DNA of 64,000 nt, taken from positions 22,828,532 through 22,892,531 of the forward strand of contig NC_090131.1 in NCBI RefSeq assembly GCF_040581485.1, written 5' to 3'. Numbering within the stretch: position 1 is the stretch's first letter; each line of letters opens with the position of its first letter. Origin of the DNA: Linepithema humile. Its lineage: Eukaryota; Arthropoda; Insecta; Hymenoptera; Formicidae. Made by a program: the position numbers and the translations under genes. Below are positions 50,101-64,000 of this stretch, one piece after another. The notes under the pieces were generated by a model. It was not told where the DNA came from and did no database searches. It saw nothing but the letters and a program-made list of their open reading frames with translations.

Positions 50101-52300
50101 ATTCAAATACGGAACGCGTGACTTTCGATTTGGACATTCTGTATGCGCGGAGCACTGCTCTGCACACAATGCACAGGCGTGCTATTAACGGCGGTATTTG
50201 TCCTTCGCAATTGGCTAGTGGAGCGATATTATCGAGAAATATCCCTACGTGAGTGCTTACTTGCAAATACTTGCCGATGGGATATATGGAGAAATTGTCT
50301 CGTCGCACACATCGGTGACCGATCTTCCCGTATCCTTCGCATTGTGCCAGTTTCACTCGCGATCCTATCATTACGCGGCGTGGCGAAACAAAATTAACGT
50401 AACAAAGTCAGCGAAGTGAAACTTTGCGCTGAATTGAAATCACGACTTAAACCTCAATTTACCTAACAAAGACATGCGTACGGCAACAAGTTCCGGTAAG
50501 GAGAAAGATGAAATTTAAATCTGTTTAGATTCTATTTATTACGCTATTGCGGAAAATCTTGATCGGAATTTGCAACGCTATCAAGGGAGTGAAAAATAAG
50601 AGAAATAGCGCTTGATATTTTATAGTGCTTCAAACTGGCCGACTTTCATTACTGTTAATATTAGTTCGCTGATCATTAGTTATTGCGTAGTAAAACCGAA
50701 GATTGATATTGATTGCGCGAGAGTTATTAATATCAATTTACGAGCAGAAAGGAACTCGTGGAATCGCGGAATTATTCTTGCGTTTGTTGTAGGGAAAAAT
50801 ATGATGTAATCAAGTTAAACCGTTCCGTCGTAGGACAAACATACTTTCAGGATTTTGTTTATATTTATTTTTAAAGTATTTTTTGACCTTTTTTTTTTCA
50901 TTTTTTTTATTTCTGTTAAAAATATTTTTCTTTTATAGCATACAGTACAAAACTACCGATGAACTAACACGGAGAGTGAAATATGATAAAAATAAATATA
51001 GTGTGTATATGTAGGTCACGTGTATATATATATATATATATATGCAACAGGAACATTTAATAATAAACGGCGAAGCGCGAATTCCTTCATTGCCGCAAAT
51101 TGAAAATCCTCGATAATGTTCTCAGGAGGAACCCGTCTAATAGTTCGACATTTCGGTACAATCAAATTCTAGAGAGGTATCTTGCCGGAGGGCATTCTAG
51201 AATCCCGGGTAGAACTAGCGCGAACTTAGTTACGCTGGAACCGAGGACGAGACACGTCAAACAATTTAGCTGCGACTGCAAAGCTATGTTATAGATCCTA
51301 ATAGCTCTAGTCAAACTGCACAGCAGTAAAGAATGGACGCAACGGAGTGGAGACGGCGTCTTTAATTGTCGCAAACGATCTAATTGACCGAAACGAACAG
51401 AATATATTTCGCAAGCCGATTGTATTTGTGGCGCGAGAGTTCCTTAAACCGTACACAATACTGGTATTTCTATACACCATCGAAACCTTCAATGCACTTC
51501 CGGGTCTCACAGATTTGATTTTAAACTCGAGATCGGATCTTCGCTATCGATGTTCCTTTCTTGAACATCCTGTGCAGTAAATGTATGAGCAACTGCTCAT
51601 GAAAATGCATAATCCTGGAGGACACTCTCGTAACGTCAAACACAGGAAGTTTTGGGTTAAAAAGTTTCCCCAGAAGTTTCCCAGACTATCGACGTGGTAG
51701 CTGCATGAAATTTCCTCACCTATTCTTGGCGTGAAACTCACGCCGGGCATAAAAAGGATCTCTGACAAATTAAGTTGGATATACATGTTTCACATATTTA
51801 TCGTAACTTTTACTTAAATTCCCGGGAGAAAAGCTTTTTACGACGGATTGCGGAAGTAGAGGCAGGATTGAAGATAAACGAAGCGGCAGTGTGACGTAAC
51901 AATGAAACTCGACGAAAGTCGCGAAATACCGATTAGCGCTATAAGTACGTGTATAGTTATAGTTCAATCCACGCGGCCATTACAACATATCGTGTCGGCC
52001 AAAAATAAAAGTGACGGCGCATGCAACTGTTCTGATAGCGTTTCTATCCATGTCTAACACGACGCCTGCACCGAGATCGATACATAGCTACGACGAACAG
52101 GAAGGTCGTGCGTTCTTTCAGGGTCCTCCGCCAACACAGGCGACTTTTTATACATATATATCTGACCTCGAATTTCCGCAAGCCGCCTTGCACTTCTATA
52201 GTCAGTCTCGACTATAATTTTCTTCCGTTCCATCTGACAACCAGAAACGCCATATGCACCCCAATACAATCATATGCATTCCTGAAAATCAATAGAGAAT
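50101..52300. other. Mixed DNA with short unrecognised frames
   Basis: Paired frames on both strands at 50054-50397, 51100-51580 and 52011-52269. Several start at GTG or TTG rather than ATG. A (TA)n run lies at 51023-51042. No family is recognised. Confidence 0.45.
51023..51042. repeat. (TA)10 microsatellite
   Basis: Uninterrupted TA units. Confidence 0.9.
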
Positions 52301-54200
52301 GTTGCTCGAAACAATCTTATTCCACACGCAAGATATTGTACGTGAATATTTGAAACAGAATTTTCATTTTTTTTGCAATTTGAAACATCGCTTTTTTTTT
52401 ACGAAACAAAAGAAATATTTTAAATGAATCGGAAGTTAAAATATATTTTTAATTTTTTTTATTGAAATAAAAACGTTGCTATAGGTGCGCTCTCATGAAT
52501 ATATTACTTGTACATTTAATTTGATGGTTTTAATTGCAAACGTTCGATTTTTGAGCTGAATAATATTTTGATACGGAAATGTCGAAAATACTAGTGAGTT
52601 TCAGTCGGAAATACGTACGATAATAAAACAACAAATGGGAAGCGTTAAACGTTCTGTTGAGCGTTTCCAGAGTTCATGTGGCTGCTGAGGTAAGGGTCAG
52701 GTTGATTTAGGGTTAGGGTCAGACGAGTTCAGAGATAAGAATAAGTCCAGGTCAGGTCAAAGTTTACATTAGATGTACCATAGATTATATAATCGCTCGA
52801 ACGATCCGTATAAAAACTTGTTTTTGTAATTAAAAGAGATCCCCGGCTTATCAATATTTTGTACTTTATCGACAAGTATTCGGATTATTTGACATTTTTA
52901 GAATCACGAGTTGATGAGGGTGGACGGTTTTTACGTTGATTATTTATTTGAAAGAACGAATTTAAAACGAATTGGTATCCCAGTTACATTTGTAATGTTT
53001 CAATTTTCCCGATGTAAAACTGCGGTTTTGCCGATTCAACCGATGCATTTACTGGCAGATAATTTATGTGTAAATGCGGCAGCACCGCATTATCAAGGCG
53101 TTACCGCGAAACGTTCTCCAATAATTGCAAATCGGCTAATCGAACAGCATGACACTATAAAAGCGGTTTATCCCGCATCGTTCGGCGCTCAACGCTTAAA
53201 GTCGCGCTAGATTTATACTTCACGCGCCAGGAGATACAGCGGGCAATAAATTTGAGCTGGCGCAATACCTAATCCGACAAGATGAAGAACTATTACCGGC
53301 TAGCTGAGTACAAAAGCGAGAAGAAGCCCATACAAATAATGTCGGAAGTAAGTTATATTGAGTGCCAATTTAAATGATAATTTTCGGAAGCGGAATTTCT
53401 TTTCTTTTTTCGAGGTAGTCACCGCAGTCACCATTTCACTGATAATGCGCTTAAACGAAAGAAAGAGGATATCGCGAAAGTTCAGCATGTAACCTAATGT
53501 CTACTTGCATAAATTTAAATTACAAGAATTTTATCTTTGATCCATGAGCGAAGTTCTCGAGTATGTTGATAATCCGAGATAAACGTGACTATGCAATAAC
53601 GCTTTCCGAAGGGCAGCAACAAGTTGTTAGATGCTTTATAATAATCAGGAAGTTCGTTGTCTGTTTTGCGATAAGTTACTTGTATAGTTCGTACAACACC
53701 GGTACTGTTACTTCCAGATCGTGTACATTGTTGCATACACAGTTATTTTAAGCGTCTAGTTTCATCATCGATAAATTATTAAATATTTTTAAACGAAATT
53801 TCTCTCTCTATGAAATTTGACATGCATTTGCGAAACCGTAATTACACATAAAATATTTTACTTTTGCAATTAACCCCTGTAATCGATTACATAATCTTCC
53901 TCGAAGATATTGAAATTGTACAAAATGAATATTTTTACGATACTTACTGAACTCGTGAACGCGCACCTTCTTTGACAGGGAACGATGAGTTTTGATTGCA
54001 TGAGGTCTTCGTGAGATTTAAAAGGGCGAAAATTGAACAAGTTCTCTGACAGTTACGCTTATTGAGGCGAAAGAGGGAGGGAGAGAGAATCCCGGATTTT
54101 TATAACTCTAAAATATCCGTTGAAAAGTTCAGGATTGGAGCCAAACGGAAATGCAAATAGACAAACTTTTACGGAGTAAAAAGCGCAGCGTTCACGTTAA
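52301..54200. other. Mostly AT-rich DNA with one unrecognised frame
   Basis: A 98-aa frame with ATG at 52914 ends at TAG 53210. It has ordinary composition and no known motif. A G-rich stretch with repeated GGTCAGG/GGTTAGGG words lies at 52690-52770. Confidence 0.4.
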
Positions 54201-54860
54201 TGAAAATCTAATAGCGCGCACGAGCCAAAGCGAGTTTGTTATCATATGTGATAAAGTAAATAGAAGTCCGCAAATTACAGAGACCATTTGACCGAGGCGG
54301 GTGAGTTCTGTTTGATAACTGTCTGCTTTGCCGTAGCTCTACTGTTCGTGAGTTCGTGTAAAAACACCGCGACTGCACGAGCTTACTTTATTCGCTGCTG
54401 ATCGAAAGCGGAATATTCGCGTGCATAAATGTGCGGCGCACGTTGCGCATGAGTACGTGCGAACTTCTATTACATACAAGCCATTCTCCGATAAATTTGC
54501 TAAACCAGCGGCGCTGGTTCCGTCTTGTTCGTGAGACCGTCATAAAGGGTACGTTTTCGCGAAACGACCTTGAGGTACTCACGCGCACACGGGAAGATAT
54601 CCAGATAGAATTTCATTGGCGGTGCCGCGGAGAATAGTATCAGCGCGCTTCTGTTATATCGAAGGATAAAAGTTCAACCTTAAAGCGGTAGCTACCTTCG
54701 AATGGTCCTGCGGATTCCGCCAACAATAACACGCGCCGCTCCTCGCATTATGTGGCCTTCCATCATGGAGGATCTTGTATTGTAACATAACCGAGAGGTA
54801 TTAGGACCGCCCCGTATTCCGGCATTGTGTAAGAATGACGATGCCGGACTTATTTTCCGA
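54201..54860. other. CpG-rich patch
   Basis: Contains opposing short frames at 54388-54637, not recognised. GC-rich at 54640-54840. Confidence 0.4.
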
Positions 54861-57800
54861 ATAAAATCAGTTTCTCCCGTGTTTCGTTATATATTTCACA
54901 TTCGTTCTTTGATTCTACCATTGAATTTTCTTTACGTATGAAAATTTCTGTACGTTGCTAAACTCTCTTGTGTTAGATGCGTATTTTCGCTTGCACTGAT
55001 CGCATTAGCAAGACTTGTGAAGTAACAAAGCTGATTTAGAGCAGTTCAGTTTAACTAATACAGAACCACATGTTCCGTGTGCTTTCCGCCAGATTATAAT
55101 TCTATAATATAGACTGAGAAGGATGATTTGGTTTGGTACTGCTTTTCCAATCGGTTTCTAGTTATAATAGTATTATAATAATATTATCTAGTGAGTTTTA
55201 CAGTTCTCTAATTAATAACGAATAACACATGGTTATACTTTTTATATAATAAAAATGAACATACTTGTGTGATAGATATTATAATTAATAAGGTAGTTAA
55301 TGCCAAAGCACTTTATTTAATCACACATGTTACTTCATAACGGCATTATAACAAAAAGGCGCAGAATAAGATTATATACAATAACAAAGCAGCATTACTA
55401 ATGAAAATTAATTTTTACGCGATGAAAATTGCAGTCTCGTTGAAACGAGAGAAAACACAAAATTCTGAAAATTTAAAAATATTTGTTTATATTCATAAGA
55501 AGCGCGCAGTATCCTCCATTATGGAACAGGTACGGTAAAACTAGAAAATGACGGAGGCGTGTTCGTGGAAGTTCAGTACACTTTTTGAGGATTAATAACA
55601 AATGAGAAAAATCTCGCCGAGATTGCGACTGCGGTACGCGTTTCTCAGTAATTCAAGCAATACCACTCCGCAAACGTATTTCTCTGTAAGCTCCTCTTTA
55701 AGCTGCATCGCGCTGTTTATGTGACCTCGCACGCCTCGACGAAAAAGCTCGGCCAAGCTCCGTATCGTGTTCCAGGGTCTCACGAAACTTGCGCCGGGCG
55801 TACAATAAAGATGCCTTTCTCTCTCGTGGCTACTTCCCTAAACTTTAAAACTTACCGGACTGGAGTTTTTCTCGCGTAATTAATTACGTCATTAAAGTAT
55901 CTTTTTTTATGTCGCAGTCGACCGCGCAGCAAAATGCATTTTTGCTGACAGCCATTATCTTTTGACGATAATGTCGTGCGCCGTGTCATCGCTTAAATGA
56001 AGAATAACTATTGGTAGCATTCAGGCGAATTATCAAGGATCTTTTACTGTGAATTATTGGACTCAAATCTTTCACCATTTTTCATTCTGTACTGTACAGA
56101 TATTAATATCACGAAATAATATTACAAAAATCGTGTGACGTTTCAAAAAGTAATATCATATTATGCGAAATAATGATATGAAAGCAGCTCATATTGTTAT
56201 TGCGAATTACATTAATTTTTTCTGAGAATTTAAGTATGTTTTACTTATGTTTTTTATAAATATAGTAAAAATAATCTTATATCGCATGTTAAATGAAAAT
56301 TGTTCTACATTTTAAATTTCATATTCTGCTGTGCAATTTTAATAATGCCAAAAATCTCGTGATATTGGTTTTCTTTGGTCCATTAGTTAAATTTTATATT
56401 ACTCGCTTGATTATATGCGGCATAATATATCGATGTCATACGAAATGAAAAGGAAATTAAAGTTTATTCGAAAGGTGATAATAATGCAAATATGTAATAT
56501 GGAACGCAGTTAGAATGTATCTAAATACATTAAAGTGTAAATTACTTCGTAATATCGGAATCACGCAAATATGCTACGCAGCATATGTAATGATTATCTA
56601 CTTCACGTCTACTACTTTGTAACTAAATTGCGCATTAGCGCCATATTTTCACTTTGATCTACAGCACACGATTTGCTGAATACATAAATATATTTTGATA
56701 ATATTTCGCTACCTCTAGAATTAAATTATATATTGCATGTGAGGCTGTTTCAGCTTATATGCGTTTTATGTAAAATACGCGCGTGTATTTATAGTCTATT
56801 ATATTTATTTAAAATTTTATTTCAAAGGTATCTAATCTCGAAAGCAAACAAAAATGGCGCAAGGTTGACTTTTGCAAAAACTAGAACTGCTGCTTTCTCT
56901 ATCGAGTCGTGCGAAACATAGCGAAAAGGCTAGTTTATTTACTTTATACGTACTGATGTATGTTGTTTGTGTGTCCGCTACTCGCTTCCGTGCACGCAAA
57001 GAATATGAAATTAACCTCTTTTATCTGAATATCAAGTCCAGCTCGTGACCATCGTGAATTAAGCCCAGTCTGAATTATATCACCCATGCAATATGCGCTC
57101 TGCGTAAATCATAAACGAACAAATGTCCTAGTTTTATATATTAATGTAATAAAATACATTATAAATTTGAAAAGCTTTCTCCGGTCAAGAAGGTGATATA
57201 AGTAATTGATATTTTCAACGTCACTCACTGCCACTTTATATTCTTCAAAAGAAGATTCTTTTGAAACCTTCCGAGGGATGAACGATAGATATTGACATAG
57301 CTGACGAGTGCAAAAATTTTACAAAGATAACTTTTATCTCACCTGAAATTTTTAACAGAACTCAAAGATAATTTAATGTTTAATAATTTGTCATTGATAA
57401 ATTTAGTCCAAAATGAAGGCAAGTGAGATAATACTTTTCATTGAAATTACTCACAAATTTTGAAATACTTTGCAATATTTAAATTGACCAAATAAGATTT
57501 TCAATAATTATATCATATTTTATTTAATAAATATATATTTTTTATTTTCTCGAAAACACTACATCAATAAAAATAAATTAGCGAAAATAGAAATAAAATT
57601 AGCTTAATTACTTTTTTCTGAAATCAAATCAATTCGTTTAAATTTGCGTTAATTTAATCGATAAACGGCAAAATTGACGATACAAACGTTATAGCGCACG
57701 CAATTGGATAACGGCTGTAACCATTGCATTTGAAATCCTTTTATTATTTTTTTTATATTGACGCATAGAGTTTTGCGCAAAACATGGTATGAAAATTACA

Positions 57801-57990
57801 CCCCGATATTTCACAATTATATATTCATTAATTGCAAATTTCTACGAAATTAGTTTCCAATTAATCGCATCGTAATTAACAATTTACTCAAGCAGCTGAC
57901 ACTCCTTGTTGCGGCCACTCGTAGGAATTTCATTATTACCAATGAATTTAAATCAGGCAGTTTATGCGTCGGTCAATAGCAGTTTGCATG
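54861..57990. other. AT-rich DNA, no gene seen
   Basis: CpG-richer only around 55590-55800, where a 63-codon - frame occurs without a known product. A short hairpin (TTCAAAAGAA type) is near 57245-57265. Confidence 0.55.
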
Positions 57991-58480
57991 ATGTACTACG
58001 TTCGTATGACCAGACACTACAGCGTTTGGACTAACTTAGCACGTTTTCTGAACTTGCTGTTCAATTGCTCACAAGTTGGTTAGATTAGTTCAGAACATAG
58101 TTGACTAGGTGCCGTCAGCACTTTAGATTGACTTGAATATTTGACAACGCAATGGCGACATATGCAATTCCCTAGGCAGATTTCCACCCGGAATGCCTGC
58201 GACGGTGTGACATTATAACGCTATGAACGCCCATCCCTATGTTTGAGGGGGCGCCGATTACACGGGACACTGCGGAGTTGCACGCTGACCTACCTGGACC
58301 TTTATGGCTCGCTTTTATACGAGTTTATATGAGTTTGTTTTACGGCATGCATAATAAATTGACGGCGCGTTGAAGAAATGCGGGCGGCTGGATTAATGCT
58401 TCAGAAGGTTGCAATTGGGCTCGAACGAGTTATTGATCTTTAGTTACAATACGTAGCGATAGACGTGTCAGAAAATCCGA
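57991..58480. promoter_or_regulatory. GC-richer block without frames, possible conserved noncoding DNA
   Basis: Balanced, complex sequence with no long open frame sits between AT-rich flanks. The texture suggests constrained noncoding DNA, but constraint cannot be judged from one sequence. Confidence 0.2.
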
Positions 58481-61400
58481 CTCATTCTCGCGCAATCTAA
58501 AGAGCCGTTATTTTTAAAGCTTTTAATGACACGAACATGCTTATTCCACTTTTGCTTCGATGAATCAAAAATATTAAATGCAATTGTATATGAATTAAGG
58601 GCGCAGAAATTTGCAAGATAAGGAAATAGGAAATAGTAAAGATAAAATTCATATCCATATCTGTGTAATCAAAATATTTATAATTGTTATTTTATATAAC
58701 TACATTTTTTTTTATTTTTTTATAGCGACCCATTGTTACGCGAAAACTCGCAGAACAGCTATTGATATCCGAGTGCGGCGTATTTTATCGGCACTAAAGC
58801 GAAGTGCCATTATACAATTGCAGCTATGCGTATCGATGTTATGCCGGTATTATCCCCGTACCATCGTCATTTTCCAGTTTCATGCCCGTGTCTGTTATTT
58901 ATTACGATATGAAACGAGCATTCCTATATTCATGTCGCGTGACATCGGACATGGATTTTATAAGGTCGTCTCCACCAATTATCTCTTTACCTCCCAACTC
59001 ACCTATTAATTAATACTTTTTAATTAACAAACACGTCATGAGAGGTATGTTATCTTCTGCTTTCTGTAATGTTGTCGCACAAATATAGAATATTGAAATT
59101 TTAATTTTATTATACAATAGAATTGTATTTTGAATACGATAATAGAAATTATTAAATGTAATTTGATAACATTATCATTTTTATTACAGCCCAAAAATAT
59201 ATGTTTAAAATAATACAAAGCATTTTTTCTCTTTATCGCATTTTATGTAAAATGTTTTTATTATAATAAAATAACACAATTTTACATTATATTTAAATTT
59301 TAATTTAATAAACTTTTTTGCGAAAAGAGATTACATACATATGTAGGTAACGATTGCAAATAATAAAATTTTTATGCTAAATTAGTTGGAAAAAAAAAAA
59401 AGGTGCAAAATCCATTTTTACGCTCTGTACGTGCTGCTTTTGTGTGTGGCGCGAACCAAGTAGAAGATTTTTAACCATTTTCGAAATCTTACTGCGACTA
59501 ATTTAGTTTCATGCCCATGCATATTTTCACCGTCACGCTGATTACACAAAACGGTTTTCTGGTTCGTTTCTACCATACTAAGCGTCTGATACGTGAGCCA
59601 CACGCGTCTCGAATTCGATTTTAATAAAGGTTCGTTAAACCGCTCTGTGTATAATTTCGTGCTAGAATTTTATATCTTTTCCGATTGATTTCCCAATATC
59701 GGAAACGGTCCGGGCATGACCGATTTCTACGCTACGCGCGCGCACGCGATACGCATTTATAAAATACTCACGGGACCAGAAATAGATAAATTTGAAAAAA
59801 AATATCGATACAAAATTGCACCACTCGTATATCGCGACAGCAGATTACTTTTTTGATTAAAATTACGTGATAGTAGTTCTGTTTGCATTTGTAACATAAT
59901 ATTTCGATAAAATATAAATTAATCGAATTTAACGATAGTTCTTTATATCTGCATCACGTACTATTTTTAATATAATTTTATACGCATAACTGCGTTGACA
60001 AGTAATTTATCCGCACATCAAAATATAAATAGCATAACTTTTTTATACCTGCCGTATTCTACGTTGCACTCCTTAGCAAGCGCGCTGCGATCTTCTAGAG
60101 AAATATTAAAATTCTTTATATTTATGCATTGCAATGATTTTTTTATTGAGCTATTAACGGTTTGCGCACGCGATCTTAACTCACGCCGGGAACGTTATAG
60201 CATGTTCGAATATAACCGGAAAAATACAGGAAAATGCATCCAGAAAGTGCCGTACTATAAAAGCCACTGTTTAAGTATTAATATTCTTCGGCATTATCGG
60301 TTTCTCTCCTTTCCTATATAGGTCATTGATTTTGAACTGCATTATTAACAACCAGAAGTACGATTTGGTTCGACAAGGATTATCATTTTTTATTATTAAG
60401 TAGAACTGATCAATTATTACGAAAAAAAGATAGCGAGTTTGGAAAACACATAATTTAAATATCAGAGCAATATTTCCCGGTGTAATAAATTTCAATATTT
60501 TCCCGTTGCGATTTTTACACGAATTTCATCGACCGGGAAGCGTGTATTTGGAAAATATTTTAATCACGCACTTCTGTGGTATATTACATATTTTTGCATA
60601 ATATATTCTGACACCAATGAGTTCATTGGAATGGAAATAAATCGCAAATACGCGGATCGGTAACTGTCAACAATGGATGTTTTTAATGATTCGTTTATCA
60701 GATATATGACATTTTTTAGAACAGCCTTAAAAACACAACTTTTGCGTTGTAAAATTTTTTATTTTCTACGCACGACGGACAGCATAAGAGAATTGCCTAC
60801 GGCTATCGCCGACACAAAATGTTCCAAACGAAACTAAAATTAACTGCGCGACCAAAGCGAGACCCGAAGCCCATTTCACCCGGCGGCTAACAGCGCTCTC
60901 CTAATTCCGTTCTCCGTGTTTCCAACGCCGGCGATGAAACCCAGATCACGCCGAAAATTAGTTTTTCTATTGCATCAGAGAAGAAACATTTTCCACACGC
61001 TTTCTTTAAAAAAAAAAAAAAAAGAGTAAAAAGGCAAAAAACCATTGAACTTATCCACTGACTTTATGAGCTCGAAGATTATATTCCCTGAAATTTTCAG
61101 TTAATTGAAATTTTTAATGTAATTCAATAAATTTTTTACATATTTCTGAATTAAAATATTATATTTGCGACGTTTGTACTTTAGATTCTGCTATCCGCGC
61201 TTAGAGTTTGTTAAACTTTAAAATGCTTTATTACGCTGAGCGTCAGTGCTGACGTTACAACTTCACGATGTGAAAGTAGGCTAATCCTTTACTACATTTT
61301 GATGGAAAGTGAAGAAATGTATTACCGAATATATCAAAATTGTGTTTCAAAATTTTAATAACTTTAATTCATTATTTATAACGCTTAAGAGAAGAATTTA

Positions 61401-61600
61401 AAAAAACAACTTACACTTTGTTTGAACGTAACATTTCTTTCTATAAGGGTCGTGTCTGCCAGTGCAGATTTGACCATAAAGGAAAGTCGAGATCACGTTC
61501 GCTGCGAGCATGAAAATACAAGAACGCGGACTAAAGTGAATACGTCGAGTTACCGTTAAATGCTTTACGCGCATTACGGTTTTATTCCCTCTCAATCCAC
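58481..61600. other. Mostly AT-rich DNA
   Basis: A frame at 58611-59009 (+) starts with TTG and includes a strong acceptor-like T tract before TATAG at 58721-58725; its product is unrecognised. A-runs lie at 59390-59401 and 61008-61023. Confidence 0.45.
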
Positions 61601-62560
61601 GACGGATGGACGGAAGAGACCATCGAGTAAAGAAGGCACTGCTGCCATTGTAAGTTCGATCGTGATCGGCGGAAGCCGAGTAAGGAGAAAGGAACGAAGC
61701 GCAATAGACAGGTTCACCTCCGACCGCCGTGGAGAATAGACCGCAAGCTGTGAATAATAATAAAAAAAAAAAAAAAAAAGGAGAGAGAGAAAGAGAAAAA
61801 GGCGACGAAATTGCAGATTTAATAAAGGCCGCCTGAGAGCACGCTAAGCGAAAACCGATTTCATTATAATGTACCCCTCGTCGATTCGTTCGTGTGTGAC
61901 GCGCGTCGGATGCTGACTACCGCGAGATCACATCTCACGTTTTCTCACGATTATCCTGCCAACTTATCGTCGTCCGTTCTTTCGGTTTTTTATTTCGTAT
62001 GCAAAAAAAGCGCGAGACGACGCGTCCCTATCTTGCATTTATTCGCAAGACGGATGTCAGAAAGGCTGCTATACGGAAAAATAGAAAATGACTGTACGAA
62101 TGCGTGGTATTAAATTGAATTAAATTTTTCGTTTAACATTGCCGGTGGAATCGAGATTTTCAAAGGAGCAATACTCATTCGAGATTAACTAAGTCGCATT
62201 ATTGCAAACGGGCATGAATGTGCAAGTAGACGCGGCTGATATCGGCTTTACGATTTTCTAGCGGCGTGTACACATATATTTCCTCCTTCCGTCTCTGGCA
62301 ACAACGCCATTGGCATAACGTGCCATCGATAATTAAGAAAGTTTTACGATAGCTGAGAAGAGAGAAAGAGGGGTTCGATTTTCCATCAGCTTCGTACGCG
62401 CGGCGCCCGTATCGACGCGGATAAAATCTAAACGAAGCACTGCAAGTAACGTGATAATTTCGTTTCGTACCCTCCTCGAAACGTTGTCAAGTACAATAGC
62501 AAGTGTGCGCTAATATCATCGCACTACCCTCGAAAGTACCCGGAAGACTTACCCGGATTG
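61601..62560. other. CpG-rich island with A-run and GA tract
   Basis: Includes GTAAGT at 61650, a consensus-like splice donor, A18 at 61762-61779 followed by a GA tract, and a 73-codon unrecognised + frame at 61892-62113. It could be a 5' exon or regulatory DNA. Confidence 0.3.
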
Positions 62561-64000
62561 ATGGTGTAATTTCATCGAGTAGTAGAGAGTTCATATCGAG
62601 TTTTAAGTTTGTTGTAAAACAAAATAAGAAGCTATAAATGACTTTTGCGTTACAAACAAAAATCTAAGGAATGTCGCGATTTAGATTTTAGAAATGGAAG
62701 TAAAGGATAAAACAATATTTTTTATTGTAAATTGATATTGCTTTCAAAAAGTTGTTTTAACTTTAAAGATTAAAAAGAAAAATATTTAAAGTCTAAGCAA
62801 GAATGATAAAAAAATCTGTCGAATCAAATTTTTATTAAAGGGGAATTGAAATTGGTCAAAGAATTTGTGATGAAAAAAATACAGAGAGCACGGAACGCTC
62901 TATAAATGTACTATACTCGGCGGATAACGTATCGATTATAAATTTAACATGCGACAAGAATAGCCTTGTCGGTAGCTTACAAAATGTAACGAATTCTATT
63001 ATGTATGTGTTGGCAGATTAAAACTTTAGTAAAAGGGCTGTAAAAGACTTATTTTAAGAACTCAAGAAATGTCAGTCAGTTAAAGATTAAAAATCACCGT
63101 TTTGAAAGATTACAAAGGACGGCATACACTTTACGAAATAATATCTCTCGTGTGAAATAATTTTCTAGCTGAAGATAGCAACCGTGCCACGAGCGCGCTG
63201 GGTTTAAGCATAAAGCGTATGAAAATGAAAACCTCCAGGTTTGCGTATAACAAACGAATGTTAATGTAACGCACTTTTGTACTCACTCTTGAGTACTTCA
63301 TGATTCTGGTGTATAAGCACTGTCGGGAACCATATTGTCGGTTACGGAAACAGGTAGACTACTACTGACGCGGTCGGAGTGCAAAGAGCACTGACAGACA
63401 AGACGGTAAACAAAGACATAGATTGTGGATCCCAGCAGAATTAGAGAGATGCACTCTCGTAAACGAGATCTCAGAGATCTCAGAGACCGCGTTTCCGGCA
63501 TTAAGGATTAAACTACTTTGCTGATATTAACACATTTATTAAGCTTATTAAGTTCATCCTTATGCCGACTAATGCATTACGCTTTTCCGTTTATTTTTTA
63601 CAACAGGGCAGCGAGGAAGAAACAATATTTAACTGTGGATTAACGCATAAATGCTAATATAAGCCTTGCATATCTTTCTTATATAATTAAAATGAAATAT
63701 ATCACCTCGAATGATTGAGTGAATGAAAATTCCTCTAGTGTACGTTTTGTCTGCCAGCGTCGTACCGTACAATATCGACTAGTGAACTAGAAAATTAAGG
63801 GTAAAATGCATGATGTAATAACGTCACAAAATTGCGTGGTGCGGTAATGCAAATGCCTACGTGCATATTAACGCATTTTTACATTAAATTAACACGCTCG
63901 CCGCCATTCACGAGCCTTGACATATCCAATTGCACGCCTGTGAACATGTTAATTTTCTGATGTTAATACATTTTTTGTTGGCAAGTTCGTTATTTTACTC
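62561..64000. other. AT-rich DNA, no gene seen
   Basis: A 9-bp tandem (GAGATCTCA, two units plus) lies at 63465-63486 within a short unrecognised - frame. Nothing else is supported. Confidence 0.55.

Noticed and set aside
52705..52730. TTAGGG-like words suggesting an interstitial telomere repeat
   Set aside because: Only about two units occur, and the usual insect repeat is TTAGG in long arrays. The surrounding GGTCAGG words are a local G-rich stretch.
1..64000. CRISPR arrays, operons or prokaryotic gene clusters
   Set aside because: No regularly spaced repeats or dense coding sequence; the DNA is eukaryotic and gene-poor.

Overview
This is eukaryotic nuclear DNA, most likely from an insect and perhaps a hymenopteran such as an ant. 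The base composition is AT-rich and patchy. It has AT-rich tracts, islands dense in CpG, many short microsatellites, and no prokaryotic gene organisation. The species assignment is an inference from composition and texture, because no diagnostic protein is present. Most of the 64 kb is intergenic or intronic. I recognise no known protein family in any frame, and most open frames of 60-180 codons look like chance frames.

Layout: positions 1-640 and about 1,900-2,930 are CpG-rich blocks with weak promoter-like or 5'-exon-like features. The best gene model is at 11,057-11,865 (+): two exons with a frame-preserving GT-AG intron and an N-terminus that looks like a mitochondrial presequence. An alternative third exon would add a C-terminal membrane helix. 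CpG-rich islands follow at about 15.5-16.3, 20.5-21.3, 26.6-26.9, 28.4-29.3, 36.6-37.0, 38.0-39.7, 41.5-42.0, 46.8-47.7, 54.2-54.8 and 61.6-62.5 kb, separated by AT-rich DNA. The island at 46.8-47.4 kb looks most like a promoter plus a 5'-untranslated first exon on the + strand, ending at a plausible splice donor at 47,377.

Repeats are small and non-autonomous. Two diverged copies of one roughly 230-245 bp terminal-inverted-repeat element lie in opposite orientation at about 29,985-30,220 and 31,069-31,314. A 184-bp foldback MITE lies at 43,515-43,698. A three-arm hairpin repeat lies at 35,740-35,862, and several perfect stem-loops occur elsewhere. Microsatellites include (CA/CG)n at 17.9 kb and a 50-bp (AT)n at 23.9 kb. 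I found no transposase, reverse transcriptase, CRISPR array, rRNA or convincing intact tRNA.

The genes do not form a pathway. The window reads as a gene-poor stretch, possibly regulatory or intronic DNA of a large gene, with one small candidate gene and several repeat elements. I do not see convincing evidence of a new multi-gene system.
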